Shown here: positions 33,482-41,143 of the stretch, in pieces
Position numbering within the stretch: position 1 is the first letter of the stretch
How the letters are laid out: each line of letters opens with the position of its first letter
DNA from: Fictibacillus phosphorivorans
GTDB lineage: Bacteria; Bacillota; Bacilli; Bacillales; Fictibacillaceae
Length of the DNA: 57,429 bases
Reading direction: 5' to 3'
Assembly (NCBI RefSeq): GCF_007673525.1
Contig: NZ_VDZU01000005.1
Location: 1-57,429 of the forward strand
Made by a program: the position numbers and the translations under genes
The notes under the pieces: model-generated
Told to the model about the DNA's origin: nothing
Databases searched by the model: none
Seen by the model: the letters and a program-made list of their open reading frames with translations, nothing else

Positions 33482-33748
33482 ATGCGCTTAGATAAGTTTC
33501 TGAAAGTCTCACGCCTGATCAAACGGAGAACCGTGGCGAAAGAGATTTCAGATCAAGGGCGTATCTCCATTAATGGATTGCAGGCGAAGGCTTCCTCTGA
33601 TGTAAAAGTAGGGGACGAGCTTGCGATACGTTTTGGCCAAAAGCTCGTAAAAGTTAAGATCAACGAGCTTAAAGATACGACAAAAAAAGAGGACGCGGAT
33701 AACATGTATACCGTCCTCGAAGAAAACCGCATCGAAACGACTGAGTGA
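33482..33748 (+). CDS. rqcP: RqcP (YabO), S4-domain ribosome quality control factor
   Basis: An 88-residue S4 RNA-binding protein (MRLDKFLKVSRLIKRRTVAKE...GRISINGLQAKASSDVKVGDEL). RqcP works with RqcH on stalled 50S subunits to add C-terminal alanine tails to nascent chains. The ATG at 33482 lies 2 bp after the hup stop; no strong ribosome-binding site is visible other than within the hup end, so it is probably translationally coupled. A terminator follows. Confidence 0.93.
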   Translation: MRLDKFLKVSRLIKRRTVAKEISDQGRISINGLQAKASSDVKVGDELAIRFGQKLVKVKINELKDTTKKEDADNMYTVLEENRIETTE

Positions 33749-33784
33749 AGAACCTGATTTTTTCAGGTTCTTTTCTTTTTTTTT
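33748..33784 (+). terminator. rqcP terminator
   Basis: GAACCTGA (33750-33757) pairs with TCAGGTTC (33763-33770), extended by AA/TT, followed by a long T-rich tail. Confidence 0.9.
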
Positions 33785-33874
33785 TGCGAAAAATTCGGAT
33801 CACTGACGAATCATTGTCATTTAACGAGCAGATTTGAAGGGGCTGTTTTTAAGCATAGCTTTTCACACAGCTTG

Positions 33875-33903
33875 TTCTATTCTCTTTTGATGTTTCATAC
33901 ATT
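33875..33903 (+). promoter_or_regulatory. sigma-E promoter of yabP-yabQ
   Basis: TTCTATT (33875-33881), 14-bp spacer, CATACATT (33896-33903). The -10 is the full mother-cell sigma-E consensus; the -35 is a partial match to KMATATT. B. subtilis yabP-yabQ is a sigma-E operon. Confidence 0.72.
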
Positions 33904-33928
33904 TGTATGGAATAGAGGAGGGGAATGT

Positions 33929-34237
33929 ATGGACCAACGATATGATCTGAATGGATATAATCAAAAAGTGAGCACACCCAACCACGATGTAAGAATGATA
34001 GGAAGAAAGAATCTAGAGATTACAGGTGTTAAGCAAGTAGAAAGTTTTGATAATGAAGAGTTCTTGCTTGAGACAACAATGGGCTTTTTAGCGATCCGCG
34101 GGACAAACTTGAAGATGAAGAATCTTGATGTGGAATCAGGTGTTGTGAATATTGAAGGAAAAGTATTCGATCTTGTTTACCTGGACCAGCAGACCGGTGA
34201 AAAGACTAAAGGCTTCTTCGGCAAACTGTTCAAATGA
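33929..34237 (+). CDS. yabP: Sporulation protein YabP
   Basis: A 102-residue protein of the YabP/YqfC family, needed for spore formation in B. subtilis. The beta-rich core reads VRMIGRKNLEITGVKQVESFDNEEFLLET, followed by GFLAIRGTNLKMKNLDVESG. I start at ATG 33929 (MDQRYDLNGYNQKV) with GAGGAGGGG before it; the longer frame from 33872 runs through the promoter region. Its stop overlaps yabQ by 4 bp. It is transcribed from a sigma-E-type promoter in the mother cell. Confidence 0.92.
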   Translation: MDQRYDLNGYNQKVSTPNHDVRMIGRKNLEITGVKQVESFDNEEFLLETTMGFLAIRGTNLKMKNLDVESGVVNIEGKVFDLVYLDQQTGEKTKGFFGKLFK

Positions 34238-34833
34238 CCTTAACCGTACAGTTTGAAACGATGCTTTCTATGGTTTTCATGGGAATCTGGATCGGGATGG
34301 CTGTCGATACGTACAGCCGATTCATCCATGAAAAACGAAAGTGGCATTGGCTACATTTTTTTAATGATCTGATGTTTTGGCTGGTACAGGCTTTGCTGGT
34401 CTTTTATGTCCTTCTACACGTAAATCACGCGGAGATTCGATTTTACATTTTTATTGCTCTCATTTGCGGTTATGCGGCGTACCGAGCACTTTTTGAACGA
34501 ATCTATAAAAAGATACTTGAGTGGATGGTATCGGCGGTCGCCTCACTTTTTCGTTTTTTATACCGTTTACTTAACTCTTTAATCGTTATGCCGATAAAAT
34601 GGTTAATTATGCTCATATCCGCTATTCTTTTATATGTACTTAACATCTTGCGGAAAATTATTATGGTACTATTCATGATTCTTTTTTCTCCTTTTAAGTG
34701 GGTTGGAAGACTCATATGGCGTTTCATACCAAAGCAAAAATGGTATAATTTAAAAGAGAAATATTCAAAATTAAAAGGGTTTTTCATTTCTGCGAAGAAT
34801 AAAGTCAGCAATTGGAAGGGAAAAAAGAAGTAA
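34234..34833 (+). CDS. yabQ: Spore cortex membrane protein YabQ
   Basis: A 199-residue membrane protein with about five hydrophobic segments in the first 150 residues and a basic C-terminal tail (KQKWYNLKEKYSKLKGF...KGKKK). YabQ sits in the mother-cell membrane around the forespore and is required for the cortex; the mechanism is unknown. ATG at 34234 overlaps the yabP stop, so the genes are coupled. The start of divIC lies 20 bp after the stop. Confidence 0.9.
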   Translation: MTLTVQFETMLSMVFMGIWIGMAVDTYSRFIHEKRKWHWLHFFNDLMFWLVQALLVFYVLLHVNHAEIRFYIFIALICGYAAYRALFERIYKKILEWMVSAVASLFRFLYRLLNSLIVMPIKWLIMLISAILLYVLNILRKIIMVLFMILFSPFKWVGRLIWRFIPKQKWYNLKEKYSKLKGFFISAKNKVSNWKGKKK

Positions 34834-34853
34834 AGGAGGGGAACAGCGAACAA

Positions 34854-35213
34854 ATGCGCCAGAAAAAAATAACAGAGATTCACTCACAATACATCCAGAA
34901 TAAAGAGCGTCATGAGCAAGTGATCGCTAAACGTAAGCGTGGTTTATACAGGCGCTTAACGGGGGCTTTTATCGTATTTTCCTTTTTTGCTTTTTTAATT
35001 ATTACGGGTATTGCAGAACAGCTCTCCCTTTTAAATGAAAAACAGATGGAACAAAAAGAATTAAGCGACGAATACAAAGCTCTTTTAGAAGAAAAGGCAC
35101 AACTTAAAGATGAAGTGAATAAACTAAAAGACGAAGAATACATTGGAGAAATCGCCAGACGCGACTTTTTTATGTCAAAACCTGGTGAAACAATCTTTAA
35201 ACTTCCAGAATAA
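34854..35213 (+). CDS. divIC: Cell-division protein DivIC
   Basis: A 119-residue bitopic protein of the FtsB family: basic cytoplasmic N-terminus, one transmembrane helix (about 37-57), then an extracellular coiled coil (about 60-96) and the EEYIGEIARRDFFMSKPGE motif. It pairs with FtsL and DivIB in the divisome that controls septal peptidoglycan synthesis. ATG at 34854 is the only sensible start, but the AAAGGAGG site ends about 14 nt before it, an unusually long gap that may keep translation low. The open frame extends upstream without homology. Confidence 0.92.
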   Translation: MRQKKITEIHSQYIQNKERHEQVIAKRKRGLYRRLTGAFIVFSFFAFLIITGIAEQLSLLNEKQMEQKELSDEYKALLEEKAQLKDEVNKLKDEEYIGEIARRDFFMSKPGETIFKLPE

Positions 35214-35228
35214 AGCATTAAGCGTAGA

Positions 35229-35258
35229 TTGACACGCAGATTTTTTCGATTGTATAAT
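35229..35258 (+). promoter_or_regulatory. sigma-A promoter of yabR
   Basis: TTGACA (35229-35234), 18-bp spacer, TATAAT (35253-35258); perfect hexamers. Confidence 0.85.
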
Positions 35259-35304
35259 AAGTAATGATATCTTAGGAGATTTTTTAAGGAGGAGCATTTT
35301 TTGC

Positions 35305-35748
35305 ATGTCAATTGAAGTAGGCAGCAAGTTGCAAGGTAAAGTTACTGGGATTACTCATTTTGGAGCGTTTGTAGAGCTGCCAGGGGGTACAACAGGACTC
35401 GTGCATATTAGCGAAGTTGCGGATAATTACGTAAAGGACATCAACGAATTTCTTAAAGTTGGTGATCAAGTCGAAGTTAAGGTTATGAGCGTCGAAAAGG
35501 ACGGGAAGATCGGTTTATCTATCAAGAAAGCAAAAGAAAATGTTGCATCTGCTAGTAGACCAGCTCCTGCAAGAGGCGGATTTAACAAATCTCGCAAAGG
35601 TCCTAACCGAGGCGGTAACAACCATTCAACGGCATTATCTTTTGAGGATAAGATGAACAAATTCCTTAAAGATAGTGAAGATCGACTCACTACTTTAAAG
35701 CGTAGTACTGAATCAAAAAGAGGTGGCCGCGGCGGCCGAAGAGGATAA
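35305..35748 (+). CDS. yabR: S1-domain RNA-binding protein YabR
   Basis: A 147-residue protein with one S1 domain (about 1-73: VGSKLQGKVTGITHFGAFVELPGG, GLVHISEVADNYV, VKVMSVEKDGKIGLSIKKA), then an Arg/Gly-rich low-complexity region (RPAPARGGFNKSRKGPNRGG), a short helix (SFEDKMNKFLKDSEDRL) and an RGGRGGRRG tail. It resembles general stress protein 13-type S1 proteins that associate with ribosomes. The function is not settled. ATG at 35305 has AAGGAGGAG before it. Confidence 0.93.
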   Translation: MSIEVGSKLQGKVTGITHFGAFVELPGGTTGLVHISEVADNYVKDINEFLKVGDQVEVKVMSVEKDGKIGLSIKKAKENVASASRPAPARGGFNKSRKGPNRGGNNHSTALSFEDKMNKFLKDSEDRLTTLKRSTESKRGGRGGRRG

Positions 35749-35787
35749 TTGTTGCATTTTTAATGCTCATTCATCTATATATGGCTA

Positions 35788-35820
35788 GCACTCTATTCTT
35801 GAAGAATAGAGTGCTTTTTT
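35788..35820 (+). terminator. yabR terminator
   Basis: GCACTCTATTC and GAATAGAGTGC arms (35788-35814) form a perfect 11-bp stem followed by T's. Confidence 0.93.
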
Positions 35821-35848
35821 GTTTTCGAGTACGTTACTTCAAGAAGGT

Positions 35849-35985
35849 GAAAGTGGTTGATTTCCGTTCCAGGTTTCTTCGCTTTCCGCGGGGCGACCGG
35901 TGAGCCCCTTGCCGCTTTGCGCCCTTAAGGGTCTCACCTGACCGCTCGTCCCGCAGGAGTCTCGAACCTTGCACTCCAACCAACC
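35849..35985 (-). repeat. GC-rich dyad repeat element, copy R4 (-)
   Basis: GAAAGTGGTTGATTTCCGTT...CGCTTTCCGCGGGGCGACCGG...TGAGCC...GGGTCTCACCTGACCGCTCG...GAGTCTCG...CCAAC is the same family in reverse orientation. It is the best intact reference for the interrupted copy at 45217. It fills the yabR-tRNA gap. Confidence 0.87.
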
Positions 35986-36114
35986 TTCAGAGAAGAAAGA
36001 GAATTGATAGAAAACAACCATTACAAGGATGATTATCCTGATCAACAAATCTCCACTCATAATGTATTAAAAGAGGATAACAAAAAACTTTTTCGACAAA
36101 TTTCAAAAGAACCG

Positions 36115-36143
36115 TTGACAGAGTACCCGGATAGATGTAATAT
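36115..36143 (+). promoter_or_regulatory. sigma-A promoter of tRNA-Met
   Basis: TTGACA (36115-36120), 17-bp spacer, TAATAT (36138-36143), about 22 bp before the tRNA. Confidence 0.82.
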
Positions 36144-36165
36144 ACTACTTGTGTCTTTTACAAAT

Positions 36166-36242
36166 GGCGGTGTAGCTCAGCTGGCTAGAGCGTACGGTTC
36201 ATACCCGTGAGGTCGTGGGTTCGACTCCCTCCGCCGCTACCA
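36166..36242 (+). tRNA. tRNA-Met (CAU), elongator
   Basis: A 77-nt cloverleaf: acceptor arm GGCGGTG with CGCCGCT, D-arm GCTCAGCTGGCTAGAGC, anticodon stem-loop with CAT, T-arm with GGTTCGACTCC, and an encoded CCA end. It closely matches the B. subtilis elongator tRNA-Met found between yabR and spoIIE. In B. subtilis a tRNA-Glu follows it; here none is present and a terminator comes next. Confidence 0.96.
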
Positions 36243-36275
36243 TTTTTAATTTTGACATCTACATAAAAACGTACA

Positions 36276-36307
36276 AGAGTATCCGTCAGCGGGTGCTCTT
36301 TTTTTGT
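36276..36307 (+). terminator. tRNA-Met terminator
   Basis: AGAGTATCCG (36276-36285) pairs with CGGGTGCTCT (36290-36299), with wobble pairs, then T's. Confidence 0.85.
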
Positions 36308-36491
36308 ATCAATCCCCATCAAAATTATTTTAAACATCTATCCCTTTATATTTTTCTTCATAATTCTCCTTAATAACTTCAAAAATGAAAATTCCTTTTC
36401 TCTTTTTGCAAGAATGTTGTCCGCTTTTGCTCTTCTTTCGTGAAATAGTGGAGAAGTCCGTCGATAAGTTTTTAAAACCTTAACTGCTCTT

Positions 36492-36525
36492 TTGACAAAA
36501 TCTTTGTTCTAAACCTGTTTATAAT
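36492..36525 (+). promoter_or_regulatory. spoIIE promoter with 22-bp spacer (Spo0A-type)
   Basis: TTGACA (36492-36497) and TATAAT (36520-36525) are both perfect but 22 bp apart. That is too far for ordinary sigma-A use and is the hallmark of the spoIIE and spoIIG promoters that Spo0A~P activates. TGACAAA at 36494 overlaps the -35 and is one base from a 0A box (TGNCGAA). The 180 bp before it, back to the tRNA terminator, are AT-rich and otherwise unremarkable. Confidence 0.82.
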
Positions 36526-36558
36526 GGTTACACAAATTGGAAACGGGTGGTGTATGGG

Positions 36559-39054
36559 ATGTGGCAGAAGGTGGAACAAGAAGTACTCGAACCGATTAGA
36601 GGAATGGTCTGGGTAGAAAAAGGTCAGCAGGCAGTAACGAAGACGAGTAAGAGATGGCTTCAGATTTTGAACCAGAGCATTTTTAACTGGAGAATGCTGT
36701 TGTTTGGAATTGGTTTTTTGTTAGGACGAGCTATGATTCTAGCTGAGATGTCTCCCTTTGCTTTACCATTTGCGGCTAGTGTGTTCGTTTTGAGAAAAGA
36801 ACGGACAGGCATTGCTGTCTTTGCGATCTTGGCAGGAGCGATGTCGCATCAACCGATGAACGCTTTGTTCTTTATAAGTGCTCTACTTGTCTATGCAAGC
36901 CTGCAAAAAGGAGCAGACCTGTTCATAAAAAATCGGATGCAAAGTCTTCCGCTATTGGTCTTTGGTTCTTCCTTAATCACGCGAACTGTGTTCTCTTTGT
37001 TTGGGGAAGGAGGATTAGAGCGGGTCGATACGATGCTTGCGCTAGTTGAAGGAGGATTGAGCTTAGTCCTTACGTTAATCTTTTTACAAAGCATACCGCT
37101 ATTAACGAATAAAAAGATACCTCAATCGTTAAAAAACGAAGAGATTGTTTGCTTGATGATTCTTCTTGCTTCTGTCATGACCGGAACGATCGGCTGGCAG
37201 ATCAATGATGTTGCCGTAGAACATGTTGTTTCACGTTACTTAGTATTGTTGTTTGCTTTTGTGGGAGGCGCTGCGATCGGTTCTACTGTTGGTGTTGTTA
37301 CAGGTCTGATCCTAAGCCTCGCGCAAGTGGCAAGTCTTTCTCAAATGAGCTTATTAGCTTTCTCTGGACTGCTCGGCGGTCTTTTAAAAGAAGGTAAACG
37401 GTTCGGTGTAAGTCTTGGGCTTATCATCGGAACCGTCATGATCGGTTTATATGGTGAGGGGAGATCTGAAATCACATCCACATTGATGGAATCAGGGTTT
37501 GCTGTTCTGCTCTTCCTACTAACACCTAAGACTGCGATCAGCAACATTTCAAAATATGTACCAGGCACAAGAGAACATTCGATGCATCAGCAACAATATT
37601 TGAAGAAGATTCGCGACGTGACCGCGAGTCGCGTTGAGCGATTCTCAAGCCTTTTCCAAGCTCTATCCCATTCGTTTCAATCGGTAGGTTCATCGTTAAA
37701 TGAGGAAGAGAGCACACGTGAAGTGGATCTTTTCTTAAGCAACATTACAGAAAAAACGTGCCAGACTTGTTTTAAGAAGGAACAGTGCTGGGCACAGAAT
37801 TTTACAACGACTTACGACTTGATGACCAGGCTGATGGTCGAGCAAGAAGATTATAGTGATATTAAGGATCGAAAATTAAAGCGAGATTGGGAAAAACATT
37901 GCATCAAGCCTGAAAAGATAACAGATCTCATGAAAAAAGAACTAACGCAATATCGAGCTTCTCAAAAATTGAAGATTCAAGTGCAGGAAAGCCGTCGTTT
38001 AGTTGCTGATCAGCTGATGGGCGTTTCACAAGTGATGGGCGATTTCGCAAAAGAGATACAGCGAGAGCAAGAGAACCACCAAATTCAAGAAGAGCAGATC
38101 AAAGACTCTTTGGCTCAAGCGGGAATTGATGTTGGTCATGTGGATATCTACAGTCTGGAAACGTCTAATGTCGATATTGAAATGACGATTCCTTCCTGCA
38201 ACGGATCAGGAATCGCTGAGAAGCTGATCGCACCGATCTTATCCGACATATTGGAAGAGACGATTCTTGTGACGCATGAAGATTGCGCAAACTATCCGAC
38301 TGGCTTCTGTCATCTATCCTTTCATTCAGCGCGAGAATATGTAGTTGAAACAGGAATTGCTTCAGCAGCCAAAGGGGGAGCGTGGCTTTCGGGGGATAGC
38401 CATTCGACGATAGAGATCGGCGCTGGGAAGTTCGCTGTTGCGATTGCAGATGGGATGGGTAACGGAGAACGAGCGTTCATTGAAAGCAATGAAACACTGC
38501 AGCTTCTGCAAAAAATTCTTCAGTCCGGAATTGAAGAAGAAGTTGCCATTAAGTCAGTCAACTCTGTGCTCTCGTTACGTACAACAGATGAGATTTTCTC
38601 TACGCTGGATCTTGCGATGATCGATCTGCAAGATGCTTCTGCTAAATTCTTAAAGATTGGTTCAACGCCGAGTTTTATTAAACGCGGAGACCAGATCAAA
38701 ACAGTGGAAGCGAGCAACCTGCCGATGGGCATCATCCGAGATTTTGATGTCGACGTTGTTGATGAACAGCTTAAAGCAGGAGACATCCTCATCATGATGA
38801 GTGATGGAATCTATGAGGCTCCACGTCATATCGAAAATATTGATGCGTGGCTGAAGCGAAAGATCAGAGAGATTGATACCGAAGATCCGCAAGAGATAGC
38901 AGATCTGATCATGGAAGAAGTGATTCGTTCAGGAAATAACGGAATCGAGGATGATATGACGGTCGCTGTAACAAAGATCGAAAAGAACATTCCAAAGTGG
39001 GCAACTGTTCCACAATATCCGAAAGTAGCGATCAATCGAAAGAAAGCTCAATAG
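36559..39054 (+). CDS. spoIIE: Stage II sporulation protein E (SpoIIE phosphatase)
   Basis: PP2C-type serine phosphatase that dephosphorylates SpoIIAA to free sigma-F in the forespore, and also interacts with FtsZ at the polar septum. The 831-residue product has about ten transmembrane helices (about 45-325), a central regulatory region with the conserved Cys cluster CQTCFKKEQCW, and the C-terminal phosphatase (about 585-800) with metal-binding LSGDSHS, IADGMGNG and MMSDGIYE. I start at ATG 36559, with GGGTGG before it; a GTG at 36547 in frame is an alternative. Confidence 0.95.
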   Translation: MWQKVEQEVLEPIRGMVWVEKGQQAVTKTSKRWLQILNQSIFNWRMLLFGIGFLLGRAMILAEMSPFALPFAASVFVLRKERTGIAVFAILAGAMSHQPMNALFFISALLVYASLQKGADLFIKNRMQSLPLLVFGSSLITRTVFSLFGEGGLERVDTMLALVEGGLSLVLTLIFLQSIPLLTNKKIPQSLKNEEIVCLMILLASVMTGTIGWQINDVAVEHVVSRYLVLLFAFVGGAAIGSTVGVVTGLILSLAQVASLSQMSLLAFSGLLGGLLKEGKRFGVSLGLIIGTVMIGLYGEGRSEITSTLMESGFAVLLFLLTPKTAISNISKYVPGTREHSMHQQQYLKKIRDVTASRVERFSSLFQALSHSFQSVGSSLNEEESTREVDLFLSNITEKTCQTCFKKEQCWAQNFTTTYDLMTRLMVEQEDYSDIKDRKLKRDWEKHCIKPEKITDLMKKELTQYRASQKLKIQVQESRRLVADQLMGVSQVMGDFAKEIQREQENHQIQEEQIKDSLAQAGIDVGHVDIYSLETSNVDIEMTIPSCNGSGIAEKLIAPILSDILEETILVTHEDCANYPTGFCHLSFHSAREYVVETGIASAAKGGAWLSGDSHSTIEIGAGKFAVAIADGMGNGERAFIESNETLQLLQKILQSGIEEEVAIKSVNSVLSLRTTDEIFSTLDLAMIDLQDASAKFLKIGSTPSFIKRGDQIKTVEASNLPMGIIRDFDVDVVDEQLKAGDILIMMSDGIYEAPRHIENIDAWLKRKIREIDTEDPQEIADLIMEEVIRSGNNGIEDDMTVAVTKIEKNIPKWATVPQYPKVAINRKKAQ

Positions 39055-39070
39055 TTTATGAGAATAAGAG

Positions 39071-39107
39071 GCCGTTCTTTTCTTTGGAAAAGAGCGGTCT
39101 TTTTTTA
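39071..39107 (+). terminator. spoIIE terminator
   Basis: GCCGTTCTTTTC (39071-39082) pairs with GAAAAGAGCGGT (39087-39098), followed by T's. Confidence 0.9.
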
Positions 39108-39126
39108 TGTGTAGTCTTTTTGTGGT

Positions 39127-39258
39127 GCGAGCTCGCATTTGTAAGTGGACAGTATTTTGGCAGAAGTGGACAGTAAAATTTAAAAAGTGGACAGTAAATA
39201 ATGAAAACTGGACAGTATTTATGTATAAGTGGACAGTATTCCCGCTCCGACTTCATTT
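39127..39258. repeat. 21-bp-period short repeat array C
   Basis: Five TGGACAGTA cores at 39146, 39167, 39188, 39209 and 39230 are spaced by exactly 21 bp; four of the five have AAG just before the core (the fourth has AAC). The spacers between units differ. The left side has a perfect palindrome GCGAGCTCGC (39127-39136), and the right side reads ATTCCCGCTCCGACTTC, resembling the ATACCCC-ACTCCGTATT end of array D. The 21-bp period makes open frames with a 7-residue repeat on both strands, but neither has a ribosome-binding site. Confidence 0.85.
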
Positions 39259-39354
39259 AGCGATTATGTATTGCGGTCTTTTCTCTGTATAAACCACCGC
39301 TTTCTTGACGAAGATGGTAATAGTTAAAATTCGTACTTGAGAGGGGTTAGCGTT

Positions 39355-40107
39355 ATGCGAAACAAAGGAACGCTGCGTCAAATTTTGCTGATTACAGATG
39401 GGTGCTCGAACCAAGGTGAAGATCCGATCGCAATGGCGGCACTTGCTAACGAACAAGGAATAGCTGTAAACGTTATTGGTGTACTGAATGAGAATGCACC
39501 AGAGTATCATAGACAGGGTTTAAAAGAAGTAGAAGAGATCGCGATGGCCGGCGGCGGCATAAGTCAGGTTGTTTATACGAAACAACTCGCACAAACGGTG
39601 AAAATGGTCACTCAAAAAGCAATGGCCCAAACGATAAAAGGTGTTGTTAACGCAGAGCTGCAACAGATACTTGGAAGTCAGTCTACCATGGAAGATCTTC
39701 CGCCAGACAAACGAGGAGAAGTTATTGAAGTTGTCGATGAGATGGGAGAGACCATGAACCTTGAGATCTTAGTTTTGATTGATGCCTCTGGATCCATGGA
39801 AGACAAGATGCTAACGGTTCAAGAGTCTCTGCTTGATCTCTCTATATCGTTGAATTCGAGAATTGGAGATAACGAGTTTGCACTCTATGTTTTTCCGGGC
39901 AAAAGAACAGAGGCAGAAGAACTTTTAAACTGGTCGTCAAAACTAGAATCGATCGGCAAAACATTTTCAAAGATTTCACTTGGCGGGATCACACCGACAG
40001 GTCCTGCGATAAAAGAGGCTATAGCGGCTTTTGGCCGTAAACGATCGTCAAAAAGGAGATTCTTGTCCGATGATGCCCCAGGATATACGAACGAGTCCGG
40101 TATGTAA
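39355..40107 (+). CDS. yabS: vWA-domain protein YabS
   Basis: A 250-residue protein like B. subtilis YabS. The C-terminal half (about 140-235) starts a von Willebrand A fold with the MIDAS motif LVLIDASGSM and ends at GGITPTGPAIKEA. The N-terminal half (about 8-85: LLITDGCSNQGEDP, GIAVNVIGV, MAGGGISQVVY) looks like the second half of such a fold, so the domain appears circularly permuted. The ATG at 39355 follows GAGAGGGG. It overlaps yabT by 38 bp, linking it to the kinase. The function is unknown; B. subtilis yabS and yabT are transcribed together. Confidence 0.88.
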   Translation: MRNKGTLRQILLITDGCSNQGEDPIAMAALANEQGIAVNVIGVLNENAPEYHRQGLKEVEEIAMAGGGISQVVYTKQLAQTVKMVTQKAMAQTIKGVVNAELQQILGSQSTMEDLPPDKRGEVIEVVDEMGETMNLEILVLIDASGSMEDKMLTVQESLLDLSISLNSRIGDNEFALYVFPGKRTEAEELLNWSSKLESIGKTFSKISLGGITPTGPAIKEAIAAFGRKRSSKRRFLSDDAPGYTNESGM

Positions 40108-41041
40108 CTTAGCAGTTGGTGATGAAATACGCGGTAAGTGGAATCATTCCAGATATCGGATTCGGCGCCGTTTAGGGTATGGAGCAACCGGTGCCGTCTA
40201 CTTAGCTGATTCGGATCGAGGGGTGGTCGCACTTAAGATCGGGCATGATCAGATGTCGATTACATCTGAAGTCAATGTGCTGAAGCGTTTTTCTAAGGTC
40301 CAGGGGAAAGTCCTTGGACCTTCTTTAATCGATGTCGATGACTGGGTGACAAAAACTGCCACGTACCCCTTTTATGCGATGGAATATTTAAAAGGAGAGA
40401 CACTCTTTGATTTTATGAAGACAAAGTCTCCCGAATGGGCAGGAATCTTGCTCGTACAGTTACTAACAGATCTTCATACCCTCCATCAGGCGGGATGGGC
40501 GTTCGGTGATTTGAAACCTGACAACCTGCTTGTCACGGGCCCACCTTACCGAATCCGCTGGATTGATGTTGGAGGAACGACTGTGATGGACAGGTCGATC
40601 AAAGAATACACAGAGTTCTATGATCGAGGATATTGGGGGAAAGGAACGAGAAAAGCCGAGCCATCGTATGATTTATTTTCAGCAGGCATGGTGATGGTGA
40701 ATTTAGCTTATCCTTCCCGATTTACGAAAAATGGAGATGCTGATAAACAGTTTCAAGCCAAAATTGCAGGCAGTCCAATGCTTAAACCGTATGCACCTAT
40801 CTTACAAAAAGCATGGAACGGAAAATATCGCAATGCAGAAGAGATGAGAAACGAGCTTGTTCTTTTATTGAACGCTAATGATAAAGCAAAAGCTCCTCAA
40901 ACACAGAGGAATTCAACACAAAAACCAACATCAAGACAAGCGCAAAAGAAAAAGAAAAGCAGCTTTATCGTAGAAACATGTTTAGTCTTCACGTTTGTTT
41001 TCGTTGTGTACTTTTTTTACATGCTCGGTCAAACGATGTAA
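40070..41041 (+). CDS. yabT: Membrane-anchored Ser/Thr protein kinase YabT
   Basis: A 323-residue Hanks-type kinase: glycine loop RRLGYGATGAVYLA (about 37-50), VALKIG lysine, catalytic loop AFGDLKPDNLL and DVGG in place of DFG. A basic, Gln/Lys-rich juxtamembrane segment and a C-terminal transmembrane helix (about 301-319) follow, with almost nothing outside. B. subtilis YabT is DNA-activated and phosphorylates RecA and AbrB during sporulation. I start at ATG 40070, inside yabS, with AAAAGGAG before it; a longer frame from 40031 lacks such a site. abrB itself is in this window. Confidence 0.9.
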   Translation: MMPQDIRTSPVCNLAVGDEIRGKWNHSRYRIRRRLGYGATGAVYLADSDRGVVALKIGHDQMSITSEVNVLKRFSKVQGKVLGPSLIDVDDWVTKTATYPFYAMEYLKGETLFDFMKTKSPEWAGILLVQLLTDLHTLHQAGWAFGDLKPDNLLVTGPPYRIRWIDVGGTTVMDRSIKEYTEFYDRGYWGKGTRKAEPSYDLFSAGMVMVNLAYPSRFTKNGDADKQFQAKIAGSPMLKPYAPILQKAWNGKYRNAEEMRNELVLLLNANDKAKAPQTQRNSTQKPTSRQAQKKKKSSFIVETCLVFTFVFVVYFFYMLGQTM

Positions 41042-41109
41042 ATAGTGTTCGTTCCTGCAATTCTTTGTTATGATTTTAAAAGGCGTTTTCGTAAAACTTC
41101 GTTGCTCTT

Positions 41110-41143
41110 GAAAGTGGTCGCTTTCGGGGGACGTGCGGTGAAC
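41110..41143 (-). repeat. Truncated remnant of GC-rich dyad element, R5
   Basis: GAAAGTGGT followed directly by CGCTTTCGGGGG and GTGCGGTGAACC keeps the first part of the R3/R4 element with an internal deletion of about 20 bp and loss of the second half. Confidence 0.55.

Noticed and set aside
33807..33821. 15-base word CGAATCATTGTCATT shared with 20178-20192
   Set aside because: A few 15-base matches are expected by chance when a 57-kb AT-rich sequence is compared with itself; the flanks do not match.
36004..36210. 68-codon open frame running into tRNA-Met
   Set aside because: It crosses the tRNA promoter and the tRNA itself, which is the real feature.
39056..39292. Open frames on both strands across array C encoding 7-residue repeats
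   Set aside because: They arise because the 21-bp repeat period is a multiple of three. Neither has a ribosome-binding site, they overlap the spoIIE terminator, and the spacers are not conserved at codon level.
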